The notes below the pieces were generated by a model. That model saw nothing but the letters and a program-made list of their open reading frames with translations. It did no database searches and was not told where the DNA came from. A program made the translations under genes and the position numbers. Of a stretch of 64,000 nucleotides of DNA, positions 1 through 7,690 are shown in pieces (the stretch's first letter is position 1; the number at the start of each line of letters is the position of its first letter). The stretch covers positions 1-64,000 of IMG/VR virus record IMGVR_UViG_3300000228_000004. The stretch is one strand, 5' to 3'. This stretch comes from a virus.

Positions 1-560
1 TGTTTAACGGCTTCAAGGCAAATCTCATGTGTTTGGTCTTTGACGAACTCTAAAACCGAACCATCTTGTTTGACAGCTTCTAGGCAAATCTCATGTGTTT
101 GGTCTTCAACGAACCGTAAAGCGTACCCGTCTTCTTTGATAGCTTCAAGGCAAAGCTCAGGTGTCTGGTCTTCAACGAACTCTAAAGTCCACCCATATCG
201 TCTAACAGCTTCAAGGCAAAGCTCAGGGGTTTGGATTTTAATATACCGTAACGCGTACCCATCTCGTTTAACGGCTTCTAGGCAAATCTCAGGGGTTTGG
301 ATTTTAATATACCGTAACGCGTACCCATCTCGTTTAACAGCTTCAAGGCAAATCTCAGGCGTTTGAACTTTAACGAACTCTAAAGCGTGACCGTTTTGTT
401 TAACAGCTTCAAGGCAAATCTCAGGCGTTTGAACTTTAACGAACTCTAAAGCGTGACCGTTTTGTTTAACCGCTTCAATGCAAATCTCAGGTGTTTGGTT
501 CTTTACATACTCTAAATCCCGCCCATCTTGATTGACTACTTCAAGGCAAATCTCTGGTGT
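1..560. repeat. 66-bp in-frame tandem repeats
   Basis: About eight copies of a 66-bp unit encode the 22-residue repeats. Neighbouring copies are close to identical in pairs: 227-292 with 293-358, and 361-426 with 427-492. Such pairs point to recent copy-number change by recombination or slippage. There are no unique spacers, so it is not a CRISPR array. Confidence 0.85.
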
Positions 561-603
561 TTGAACTTCAGGTCTTAGTTTTATAAATTGTTCTGTGGTC
601 ATC
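1..603 (-). CDS. Tandem-repeat protein, DUF4116-like (partial, runs off window start)
   Basis: The minus strand is open from an ATG at 603 to the window edge, so the C-terminus is missing. After a short leader (MTTEQFIKLRPEV) the protein is a chain of 22-residue repeats of the form QTPEICLEAVKQNGHALEFV. This resembles the DUF4116 repeat (AVKxNGxALxYA), for which I know no biochemical role. A shorter paralogue with the same leader lies at 21767-22028. The phage promoter element lies just upstream at 621-667. The open frame is certain; the family name is a resemblance judged by eye. Confidence 0.8.
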
Positions 604-620
604 TTTATCCCTTTCTTTAT

Positions 621-667
621 GCTATATAATATATTATACCGTAAGTTAGCTTAAAGAGAGGTTAAAC
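621..667 (-). promoter_or_regulatory. Phage promoter element (recurrent family)
   Basis: On the minus strand a TATAAT -10 box is preceded by ACGG and by two TTTAA half-sites 11 bp apart (GTTTAAC, then CTTTAAG). This is one of the best copies of the window-wide element and sits directly before the repeat-protein gene at 603. Confidence 0.75.
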
Positions 668-730
668 GAACAAATGTTTAAAATTATTTTTGTGGGAATT
701 AGTGTTTACGAGGAGTTTATATTGAAGTTG

Positions 731-747
731 GGGTGGTATAACCACCC
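731..747 (-). terminator. GC-rich hairpin after the 754 gene
   Basis: A perfect 7-bp inverted repeat (GGGTGGT/ACCACCC) with a 3-nt loop lies 7 bases past the stop of the 754-1005 gene. No U-run follows, so it may be an atypical terminator or an RNA-stabilising hairpin. Confidence 0.4.
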
Positions 748-753
748 ATATTA

Positions 754-1005
754 TTACATTTTTTCTATTTTCACCCAATTCGTTTCAACTTCCCATCGAC
801 CAACTTCGAAATCGTTTCCATCTTCGTCAGTAAATTGGTGAACAAATTTACCCTTATTCGCACCCTGTGTACCGCGTTTACTATCACCATTATAAGTAGC
901 GATTTTATCACCGTTACCAGGAAAATCAGTTGTCATTATCTTGTATTTTTTACCTTTAGTGAAAACCATCGGCGCTCCGAACATTTCTAATATTTCTCTT
1001 AACAT
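754..1005 (-). CDS. Small protein with MLREILE leader
   Basis: An 83-residue protein of unknown function; the ATG follows AAGGAAGAATT, a good ribosome site. It begins MLREILEMFG, the leader shared with small genes at 3294, 36056, 36385, 36722 and 36916. The body is rich in Lys, Gly and Asp. It lies where the C-terminal half of the fractured terminase might be expected, but shows no C-intein or terminase motif. Confidence 0.8.
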   Translation of the reverse strand: MLREILEMFGAPMVFTKGKKYKIMTTDFPGNGDKIATYNGDSKRGTQGANKGKFVHQFTDEDGNDFEVGRWEVETNWVKIEKM

Positions 1006-1050
1006 AATTCTTCCTTTTTTATTATTTAAGTCGGGAATTATGACAACCCA

Positions 1051-1072
1051 TATTTTATGATGTCATCTTCTT
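1051..1072. repeat. 22-bp direct repeat, copy 1 (downstream of endonuclease)
   Basis: Identical over 22 bp to 2954-2975. Read in the intein frame it encodes KEDDIIKY-like residues, then GLS and a stop. The two copies bracket the endonuclease gene and look like a footprint of its insertion. Confidence 0.85.
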
Positions 1073-2907
1073 ATTGTGTATTTTATGTTACCTGAGTCAA
1101 ATATAATTCTGTACCCGTTTAACATCATATTTTGTTCCTCAGTTAAACCACGCTCAAAATTATCAATTATACTAGCAAGTTTATGTTTCTGAAAGTGTAT
1201 TCTATTCTTCAAAGTGAATGTTTTATCAAAGTAGAATTTATTTGGTCCAGAAATGTTATCAAGATTGAATTCAGTACCATAAATATTTTCTTGTAAAAAA
1301 GTCCATCTTCTGTTCCCATATGAAACGAGGTCTCCGCCATATGTTTTCATATACTCGGATAGTAATTTCGAAAAACCGCCCCTGACTATTGTATCTTTTA
1401 ATGTACAAAATCTATGAAGTTCAATATCATTATTTTTAAATCTACTCTTCCCGACAGTGAAAACAGAAATCAAATTACCTTGATAAAATAACCCGAACCG
1501 AATACCAGAATTCATGGAACCCTGTAAGTGATTTTCTTCTAAGAAGATAATTGTATCTTTATGTTCTATATTTTCCACTGAACAATCTCTTGCGTTAATT
1601 CTGTTTTCACATTTATTCAGTTTTATTCTGATTTTACTCTTCCAAATATCCCTTTTAGTTTTATCGATCCATTCATCTTCAAATATATGGAATAAATGAA
1701 TCCCTTGTTCTTCACAATCATTGGTTTTATTTAGATGGTAGTTTTTATCATATTCAGGGGTATTAAATCTTTTGTATTTAGAAATTCCTCTACTGTGATA
1801 CATCAAGCCGTCATATTCTATGGCGAAATTTAATTCTGGTATATAAATGTCTAGTTCTTTACCATTAAGTATCTTTCTATCGTGTATGATTACTTCTCCA
1901 TCGTATATACTATGAATAAATTCAACTATCTCATTTGCTTGAGTTTCTTTCAGAAAATTCGTTTTATTGTACCCCAAACTTTCAAGTTCTGGTATAAGGA
2001 ATGTCCTTGATACAGAATAGAAATTTTCCATCTTAGATAGATTCATTCTTCCATTTTTCATGAAGTTTTCTTCTATATATTCTTTAGTTAGAAGTTCCCC
2101 GTTTTTAAAATCTTTAAAGTAGTAATGCCTGACACCATAATTTTCAATGAATGTGGATTGAAGGGTTTGGTACCAGTTCACATTCCTTTCATTCCATATC
2201 GATAAACCGATGTCTTCACCATATTTCGCAATACAAATTTCTTTACTGAATCTAGACTGGACTTCTGAAACTTTTTGTTTTGCTTCCGATGTACTAAGCC
2301 CCCTTTCTTCCCAGTATTTTGTTTGTGTCGGTATTAACCTCTCAGTCCTTTTTTCAGACCCCCAATATTTCTTGGCTCTATTTGATTGGATTTCACTTAC
2401 TTTATTATCAGCTTCTTTTTCGGTATTCCCTTTATCTAACCAAAATTGTTTTTTATTTTTTAGAGATTTATCAGTTCTTGATTTATTCGTTTCGTGATAA
2501 TTTTGTTCCCAATTACTACTGTGTTTTTTCTTATGGAATTCTTTTGAATTCGAGTCATACCTCATTTTCTTCTGTTCGTGTGTGAGCGATTTCATCTCTT
2601 CAGAAGCTAATTGACACATCAAATTATTATGTGTTTTGACCTTATTTTTGGCTTCTTCTTCAGAATAACCCCTAAATGTCCAGAATTTAGTTATAATTTT
2701 AGATTTAGGGAGTTTTCCATATATTGATTTATAGAGTGGTTTATAGAAGTATGTTATAGGGTATGATGAGTATTGGTTTTCTTTGAACCAATTTTCTAGT
2801 TCTGGGGTCAGTGAATTTAAAAATTTATCTTGCCCTTTAAGGAAATCTTTAAATTCTTCAGTGGTATAGAGTTGAAATATTGGTTTTCTTCTTGAAGTGA
2901 TTGTCAT
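1063..2907 (-). CDS. Large free-standing homing endonuclease (Vsr-like nuclease domain)
   Basis: A 614-residue protein whose C-terminal ~300 residues match the ORF at 34110-35903. The N-terminal half carries degenerate repeats of about 25 residues (KKQFWLDKGNTEKEADNKVSE and similar), probably for DNA recognition. A nuclease core follows (ELDIYIPELNFAIEYDGLMYH), resembling the Vsr/PD-(D/E)xK fold of fractured-gene homing endonucleases. Then comes a conserved module with HLQG, GKSRF and NRRW motifs that ends near YRIIFDSGN. It sits directly after the N-intein of the terminase-like gene and is flanked by 22-bp direct repeats, as expected for a mobile gene in a split-intein locus. Specificity is inferred, not visible. 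Confidence 0.8.
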   Translation of the reverse strand: MTITSRRKPIFQLYTTEEFKDFLKGQDKFLNSLTPELENWFKENQYSSYPITYFYKPLYKSIYGKLPKSKIITKFWTFRGYSEEEAKNKVKTHNNLMCQLASEEMKSLTHEQKKMRYDSNSKEFHKKKHSSNWEQNYHETNKSRTDKSLKNKKQFWLDKGNTEKEADNKVSEIQSNRAKKYWGSEKRTERLIPTQTKYWEERGLSTSEAKQKVSEVQSRFSKEICIAKYGEDIGLSIWNERNVNWYQTLQSTFIENYGVRHYYFKDFKNGELLTKEYIEENFMKNGRMNLSKMENFYSVSRTFLIPELESLGYNKTNFLKETQANEIVEFIHSIYDGEVIIHDRKILNGKELDIYIPELNFAIEYDGLMYHSRGISKYKRFNTPEYDKNYHLNKTNDCEEQGIHLFHIFEDEWIDKTKRDIWKSKIRIKLNKCENRINARDCSVENIEHKDTIIFLEENHLQGSMNSGIRFGLFYQGNLISVFTVGKSRFKNNDIELHRFCTLKDTIVRGGFSKLLSEYMKTYGGDLVSYGNRRWTFLQENIYGTEFNLDNISGPNKFYFDKTFTLKNRIHFQKHKLASIIDNFERGLTEEQNMMLNGYRIIFDSGNIKYTIRR

Positions 2908-2925
2908 TGGATTCTTTCTTATAGT

Positions 2926-3291
2926 TTATTTAGTGATGTATTCCGATAATCCGTATTTTATGATGTCATCTTCTTTGAGTTGAAATTCGACTTCTTGATT
3001 TTTTCCCAAACATTTTCCTATACCAGTAGCCCCAGATAATAATATCACCTTATATTTGTTGGTTTCATAAAATGGGGTTGGGTAGATGTCAACAAGTTGT
3101 TTTTTCCAAAAAGGGAATACCGCGTTACCTTTGTCTAAAGAACCACCCAGATAATATTCATCGGTTATGAACTCTTGAATAGTTGGTGGGGTTTCATTAT
3201 ACCCGTTTGCTTTGGAATATAAACTATAGAGGTACTTTCTTTCTTGTGAATTGATAGCCTTGACACCATTTTCATTGAGTTTATACGCCAT
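2926..3291 (-). CDS. Terminase large subunit, N-terminal fragment plus N-intein
   Basis: A 121-residue ORF. Residues 1-93 resemble the start of phage terminase large subunits (EYYLGGSL, FPFWKKQL) and end in a Walker A lead, GATGIGK. At Cys94 the extein stops and a 28-residue N-intein begins (CLGKNQEVEF...). It starts with the required Cys and resembles the shorter N-intein at 24344 (CLGSETQIPV). The insertion site is the residue after the Walker Lys. The matching C-intein and rest of the ATPase are not in this window: the next gene is an endonuclease, then an unrelated small gene. Terminase identity is by local similarity and is less certain than the intein. Confidence 0.65.
   Translation of the reverse strand: MAYKLNENGVKAINSQERKYLYSLYSKANGYNETPPTIQEFITDEYYLGGSLDKGNAVFPFWKKQLVDIYPTPFYETNKYKVILLSGATGIGKCLGKNQEVEFQLKEDDIIKYGLSEYITK
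2954..2975. repeat. 22-bp direct repeat, copy 2 (inside N-intein)
   Basis: This copy lies inside the N-intein coding sequence (EDDIIKY). It matches 1051-1072 exactly and marks the upstream edge of the inserted endonuclease module. Confidence 0.85.
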
Positions 3292-3293
3292 AA

Positions 3294-3479
3294 TTAATCT
3301 TCGTAAATATTACCATCAATGATGAGTGCTTTCTTTTGTTTTTCTTTATCTGTCGGACCGAAACCATTTCTGCTATACGGCGCAGTAGAAATCACGCCCA
3401 AGTCACCATAACCACCATCGGTATCTTCTTCTGTTGGTTTTTTCGTTTTTTCAACTTTTTCTATAATTTCTTTTAACAT
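3294..3479 (-). CDS. Small protein with MLKEIIE leader
   Basis: Sixty-one residues. I chose the internal ATG at 3479 because GGGAAGATT precedes it and the product then starts MLKEIIEKVE, like its leader-sharing relatives; a longer ORF to 3539 overlaps the upstream gene. The rest is acidic and glycine-rich (EEDTDGGYGDLG). Its stop is 2 bases from the terminase-fragment start, so the two are probably co-translated. It may be an internal head protein. Confidence 0.7.
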   Translation of the reverse strand: MLKEIIEKVEKTKKPTEEDTDGGYGDLGVISTAPYSRNGFGPTDKEKQKKALIIDGNIYED

Positions 3480-3495
3480 AATCTTCCCTGAATAT

Positions 3496-4086
3496 TTATT
3501 TTTCATACATTGAATTTCTGAGTTCTTCTTCAGCGTCACTTAGGAAATTTTCATCGGATAACAAAGTAGCTAATATACTATTCATTGTGTCATTCCCCTC
3601 AGCATCTTTAATAGATTCTTTAGCATGTAATGACATTAAGTTTGCCTCTAATGAACTGAAATCAACATCTTTTCTAATTTCCCTAATCATCCTAAAGGCA
3701 TCTGATCTCATCATCCTTGTATTGGTATATAGAAGGAGTAAATCACCTTTATTCATCTTATCAAGAATTTCATCATTAAACAGTTTATCTTCTATTTTAC
3801 CTAAAAACCCTTCTAGTTTTTGTAATTTAACCGCAGTCTGCTTTGCTATATTTGCCATAGCAAGGTCAATAGCAAGCTCTGCGGTCGCAACATCGCTAAT
3901 TATGCTTCTAGCTGGTATTTTTTTGTCCCTTACGAGGGACTCAGTTTCATCTTTTATCCCTTGCGTCATCAGAGAAACATCTGAATATTCTGTGTTTTCG
4001 ATAGATGCTTCTACTACTTCACCGCAAAACTCTTCAAGTTCTTTCATAGCAGCATCTAGCTCAAGTTCAATTATTTCTTCTTCCAT
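3496..4086 (-). CDS. Conserved-looking helical protein, unknown function
   Basis: A 196-residue, acidic, mostly helical protein (ELELDAAMKELEEF near the start; a long Ala/Leu-rich helix at about 75-110). It lies between gp52 and the terminase-like fragment. Position and helicity would fit a small terminase or scaffold protein, but no diagnostic motif is visible. Confidence 0.75.
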   Translation of the reverse strand: MEEEIIELELDAAMKELEEFCGEVVEASIENTEYSDVSLMTQGIKDETESLVRDKKIPARSIISDVATAELAIDLAMANIAKQTAVKLQKLEGFLGKIEDKLFNDEILDKMNKGDLLLLYTNTRMMRSDAFRMIREIRKDVDFSSLEANLMSLHAKESIKDAEGNDTMNSILATLLSDENFLSDAEEELRNSMYEK

Positions 4087-4104
4087 TTCATCACCCTCTT
4101 TAAA

Positions 4105-5448
4105 CTATTTAATTGATTTTTTGAGAGCTTCTAAGTCATCTTTCCATAATTGTTTTTCGGTTTTAGATTGAATGGTTTCTAGTTCAGATTTCTTTTCAGA
4201 CATCTTATTCATCAATTCATCTATTTTTTCCTTCGTTAAGCTATAAATCGGGAGCCTAAGTAGATAATCATACCCTCCGTCGAACTCTTTTATTTCGTTG
4301 AAATTCGATAATTGTGAAATGATTTCCGATTTAGTTCTTTTACTGATAATAATATTATCTTCGGTGACATTTTTTATAAATGAAATCTTAGAAACAAGAA
4401 ATATTATGTCTTCATTCAGTTGTTTGATTATATTTTCTTTTCTCTTGGTGTAAAACTCTTCCCTAATTTTCGCATATGTTAAAAAAAGTTCTTCTGGCGT
4501 TTCTGAAAGAAGGATTCTATTATCAACTCCCATCGTTGTATAGTTCTCAACAAACCGCTTGTCAGCGTCTCTTAATTTAAGTGCTGAAAGGATATCTTTT
4601 TCACTCATTGATGAAAAATTACGAGTGACCCTCACTCTAAAATTGAAAATATCATTTTCAGAACGGTCTTCATAATCAGAAATCACTTTATTGTCTTTCA
4701 GATCATCAAGTATATTCTGATAATCTTTAAGCGTGATACCGATTGGTATCTCTGTTATGTCAATGGTGGTTGAATTCACTATATTCATTGCGCCAGAAAC
4801 TATCCACTTTCTTTTATTAACTGTGTCGTTTTCTATAGTACCGTTAAAATTACTCCATCCTGGTTTAGGCACTTTTACTTTACCAGTATCAATGAATGTT
4901 TCCGTCATCTTTATAATTTGGGGCAAAGGTCTAGGCAATATGAGTTGCGCAAACCCGATGGCAATACCCATAGCACCATTCACTAATAACATTGGTATGA
5001 CTGGTACAAGGTATCTAGGTTCTATTGGAGTCCCTTCAAATTCTTGTTTCACTAAAATTTCATTGTCATCTTTATGAAATATGGTAGAAAGATATTTTTC
5101 AACAGAGGTCGATATATACCTATCCGCTGAAGACTCTGGTATGAACCTTTTACCAAAGTTTCCGTCTTCCTTTAAAAGGGGTAAATTATTTGAGCCTGTG
5201 TATCTTCTAGCCAAGTTCACAATTACTGGTGAAAGGTTATCTTCGCCGTGTATGTATTCTGTGTGCTCTGAAACAGTACTTTTTAATCTCGAAACTTTCA
5301 CTGAAGAATTCAAGTTCTTATCTAAAACAGTATAAATAACTTTCCTACCTGAATTTTTAAGCCCGTCTGACACTGATGCGATTTTTCTAAGACATTCATA
5401 AGAACTTGCGTCTATATACATCGTCGAAAAAAAATTAGAAATATCCAT
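4105..5448 (-). CDS. 52: DNA topoisomerase II medium subunit (gp52-like)
   Basis: A 447-residue protein of the GyrA/ParC breakage-reunion family. The N-terminus (KIASVSDGLKNSGRKVIYT) carries the conserved arginine region; the catalytic Tyr is expected in ESSADRYIST near residue 110. A GyrA-like core with PRYLVPVIPMLLVNG and GIAIGF follows, then a coiled-coil arm (about 290-420). It cuts and rejoins both DNA strands with the ATPase subunit encoded just upstream (5458-7272); the genes are 9 bp apart and probably co-expressed. The size agrees with T4 gp52 (about 440). Confidence 0.92.
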   Translation of the reverse strand: MDISNFFSTMYIDASSYECLRKIASVSDGLKNSGRKVIYTVLDKNLNSSVKVSRLKSTVSEHTEYIHGEDNLSPVIVNLARRYTGSNNLPLLKEDGNFGKRFIPESSADRYISTSVEKYLSTIFHKDDNEILVKQEFEGTPIEPRYLVPVIPMLLVNGAMGIAIGFAQLILPRPLPQIIKMTETFIDTGKVKVPKPGWSNFNGTIENDTVNKRKWIVSGAMNIVNSTTIDITEIPIGITLKDYQNILDDLKDNKVISDYEDRSENDIFNFRVRVTRNFSSMSEKDILSALKLRDADKRFVENYTTMGVDNRILLSETPEELFLTYAKIREEFYTKRKENIIKQLNEDIIFLVSKISFIKNVTEDNIIISKRTKSEIISQLSNFNEIKEFDGGYDYLLRLPIYSLTKEKIDELMNKMSEKKSELETIQSKTEKQLWKDDLEALKKSIK

Positions 5449-5457
5449 CTTAACCCC

Positions 5458-7272
5458 TTAAATCTTTATCAAGTCAAAATCATTCAAAATGATTTTTTCT
5501 TTTCTTTTGTCTGAATTTTTTGAATTTAGCCAAGTATCTATTGACTCCAACGCGTCTTCATCATAAGTGAAAAAATCGACCATTTTTTCTAGACCGTCTT
5601 TACTCACGATATATTTAAGTCCTTTTTCAGTATGTGAACCAAGACCTTTATAGTATTTCACATTTCCAGTTAGTTTACTACCCTCATTAATATCATACAC
5701 CCATTTCACTGGCATATCATTCTTAACTTCAGCCATAATAGGGGTTTGTAGCATACCGATAGAACCTTTTTTTAGTTCTTCTTTCATATACTTCTCGGCA
5801 AAACCAAGTAACTGTCCTCTGATAATGAACCCGTCTAGGTCTTGGTCTGTAGCCATAACCATATGGTCATACCCCTCTGATGTCATTATGCTATATAATT
5901 CAGACAATTCTCTATTTGCTCTGAACTTTTGTTGGCTGTGTTCATACGCATTAAGTGGTTTTCCTCTGAGTTCATAATACCCGCATTGTTTTCTGCCTAA
6001 AGCTGTCATTAAACCAACCGCCGCACTCAGACCTTCACACACCATAAGGTATTTCCGTTTTTCAGTGGGTGGGTAGTATTTATCAGATTTTATCTTTTTC
6101 TTGACATCTTTTAATTTAGAAAGTTCTTGTTTATTTTTATACGCTTCTTTTATTTGGAATATTTCTATTGCTTTGTCTACAATACCCTTGTTCTTATATA
6201 GAACTTCACCCCACTTAGCAAAATCAATTTTACCAATATGTTCCGTTATTTTAGCAGAGGTAGATGTTAGCATCTCTTTACTTTGAGAATCAAATTTAGG
6301 TTCTCTAAAATCCTTGAGAATAACGACCATAGACATTTTATTTTTTATGTCTGCATTTTTTATATCTTTGAACTTTCTAGCAATCTTATCTCTGATTAAT
6401 GGTAACATTTTATCAAGGAAGTAATCTATTTGAGTACCCCCTTTAGTATTCGCGAGACCATTAGTGTACGCGAAAAATGAAAAATCATCAGATTCATTCG
6501 GGAAGAATGCTACTGAATAGTTTTGCCCTTGAAATAAAGTTACTTCTTCACTGAACTTTGAAAAATAACTTTTGACATCTACTTTCAATACCTCACCATT
6601 AAAAGTGAATGTTATTCCAGGATAACTATATGAAATGTGGTATAACCTTTGTTTTATAGCATTTTTGTAATTTTCGGTTATTTTAGATAACCCAAATCTT
6701 TCAAAATCTGGTTTAAACTCAACTTGAGTACCTCTTAACCTACAAGACACTGGGGTAGAAATATGTTCATAATCCATATTGTCTTTAAATGTGACTACCA
6801 TTTTATTCGAGCCATCACAAGTAGTGCCGATGAATTCTTTTGAAAATACGGCAGTTGCGTAAGAACCTATGCCGTTAGCACCCAATTGGGCTTGATTATT
6901 CTTATCATCAAAATTTGAACCAGCCCTTGGTCGACCCCAAGCAATGTACGGTATATACTTCCCGTTTGCGTTCTTTTCAACGGGGATTCCGTAACCGTTG
7001 TCCCTGACCTTAACAGTGGTATCAGTCATAGTGATGTCAATCTTAGTGGCTGATTTCCCACCAGATTTAATAAAAACATCTACAGAGTTATCAATTATCT
7101 CATTACATATCTTTAAAAATCCTGGGACTATGTAATATTCACTGAATATGAATTTATCATTTTTTAGAATATACCCAGATTGTTTAATTTCCTGAACAGA
7201 CCCTATGATATTTTGTGGTCTAAGTAATAACCAATCTTTATCAGTGAGTTCTTGTATCACCCTATTATTCAT
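5458..7272 (-). CDS. 39: DNA topoisomerase II large subunit (gp39, ATPase plus TOPRIM)
   Basis: A 604-residue GyrB-like subunit. The GHKL ATPase has EIIDNSVD (~60), DNGYGIPV (~95) and the GANGIGS lid (~135). A transducer follows (GLANTKGGTQ, ~270), then TOPRIM with CEGLSAA (~410) and metal-binding DQDLDGF (~475). Both ATPase and TOPRIM are in one chain, unlike T4 where gp39 and gp60 are separate. It works with gp52 downstream to relax or decatenate phage DNA. The ATG at 7272 follows AAAGGGGTGTAG. Confidence 0.93.
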   Translation of the reverse strand: MNNRVIQELTDKDWLLLRPQNIIGSVQEIKQSGYILKNDKFIFSEYYIVPGFLKICNEIIDNSVDVFIKSGGKSATKIDITMTDTTVKVRDNGYGIPVEKNANGKYIPYIAWGRPRAGSNFDDKNNQAQLGANGIGSYATAVFSKEFIGTTCDGSNKMVVTFKDNMDYEHISTPVSCRLRGTQVEFKPDFERFGLSKITENYKNAIKQRLYHISYSYPGITFTFNGEVLKVDVKSYFSKFSEEVTLFQGQNYSVAFFPNESDDFSFFAYTNGLANTKGGTQIDYFLDKMLPLIRDKIARKFKDIKNADIKNKMSMVVILKDFREPKFDSQSKEMLTSTSAKITEHIGKIDFAKWGEVLYKNKGIVDKAIEIFQIKEAYKNKQELSKLKDVKKKIKSDKYYPPTEKRKYLMVCEGLSAAVGLMTALGRKQCGYYELRGKPLNAYEHSQQKFRANRELSELYSIMTSEGYDHMVMATDQDLDGFIIRGQLLGFAEKYMKEELKKGSIGMLQTPIMAEVKNDMPVKWVYDINEGSKLTGNVKYYKGLGSHTEKGLKYIVSKDGLEKMVDFFTYDEDALESIDTWLNSKNSDKRKEKIILNDFDLIKI

Positions 7273-7351
7273 CTACACCCCTTTTATTACAAACCTGAAA
7301 CGAATATTGGATTTCCGTCATAGGAAAACTCGGTTCATTTTTTATTCTTCA

Positions 7352-7369
7352 AATAACTTTTGGGTTATT
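7352..7369 (-). other. AT-rich hairpin upstream of gene 39
   Basis: A 6-bp inverted repeat (AATAAC/GTTATT, 6-nt loop) in the 126-bp gap before the topoisomerase genes. No U-run follows. It could be a weak terminator for the 7399 gene or part of the gene 39 leader. Confidence 0.3.
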
Positions 7370-7398
7370 TTAACTATTTCCCTTTAGTAGTAAACTAC

Positions 7399-7635
7399 TC
7401 AAAGGCTATATTGAGCCAACGCAATAACAATAGGTTCTTCATCATTGGCTAAATCAAGGGAAGTACCGTTGGGTTCTTTAAATTGACCGACTAAAGTATA
7501 CCATCCATGTACCTCGACTGCTGAAAAAACCATATCCGCTAAGAATGTTCTCCCCGAAAGTACTTCTTTATTTTTATAATACCCGTCCCTTGGGTGTATA
7601 TCTGTGATGGTTAATTCTAATTTTTTACTTGGCAT
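7399..7635 (-). CDS. Small protein, unknown function
   Basis: A 78-residue protein (MPSKKLELTITDIHPRDGYY...). The sequence suggests a small beta-rich domain; no motif is recognised. It has its own promoter element overlapping the end of the helicase gene upstream. The RBS AAAGGGAATAAAA precedes the ATG. Confidence 0.75.
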   Translation of the reverse strand: MPSKKLELTITDIHPRDGYYKNKEVLSGRTFLADMVFSAVEVHGWYTLVGQFKEPNGTSLDLANDEEPIVIALAQYSL

Positions 7636-7656
7636 TTTTATTCCCTTTTTTATGTA

Positions 7657-7690
7657 GTATATTACTATTATACCTTTTTAAACTTAAATA
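7657..7690 (-). promoter_or_regulatory. Phage promoter element
   Basis: Minus-strand ATTTAAGTTTAAAAAGG followed by TATAAT. The upstream part overlaps the 3' end of the helicase gene. The half-site to -10 distance is one base shorter than in the best copies. Confidence 0.55.

Noticed and set aside
40-366. Plus-strand ORF of 108 residues with repeats
   Set aside because: It is the antisense of the minus-strand 22-residue repeats; it has no ribosome site and its frame closes where the repeats change.
1-560. CRISPR array
   Set aside because: Repeats are contiguous 66-bp coding units without unique spacers.
1051-2975. Endonuclease gene plus 22-bp repeats as an insertion sequence
   Set aside because: There are no terminal inverted repeats or transposase motifs; homing into the intein explains the arrangement better.
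4733-5077. Long plus-strand ORFs inside gene 52 and elsewhere
   Set aside because: All plus-strand ORFs overlap well-supported minus-strand genes and lack ribosome sites and recognisable domains.
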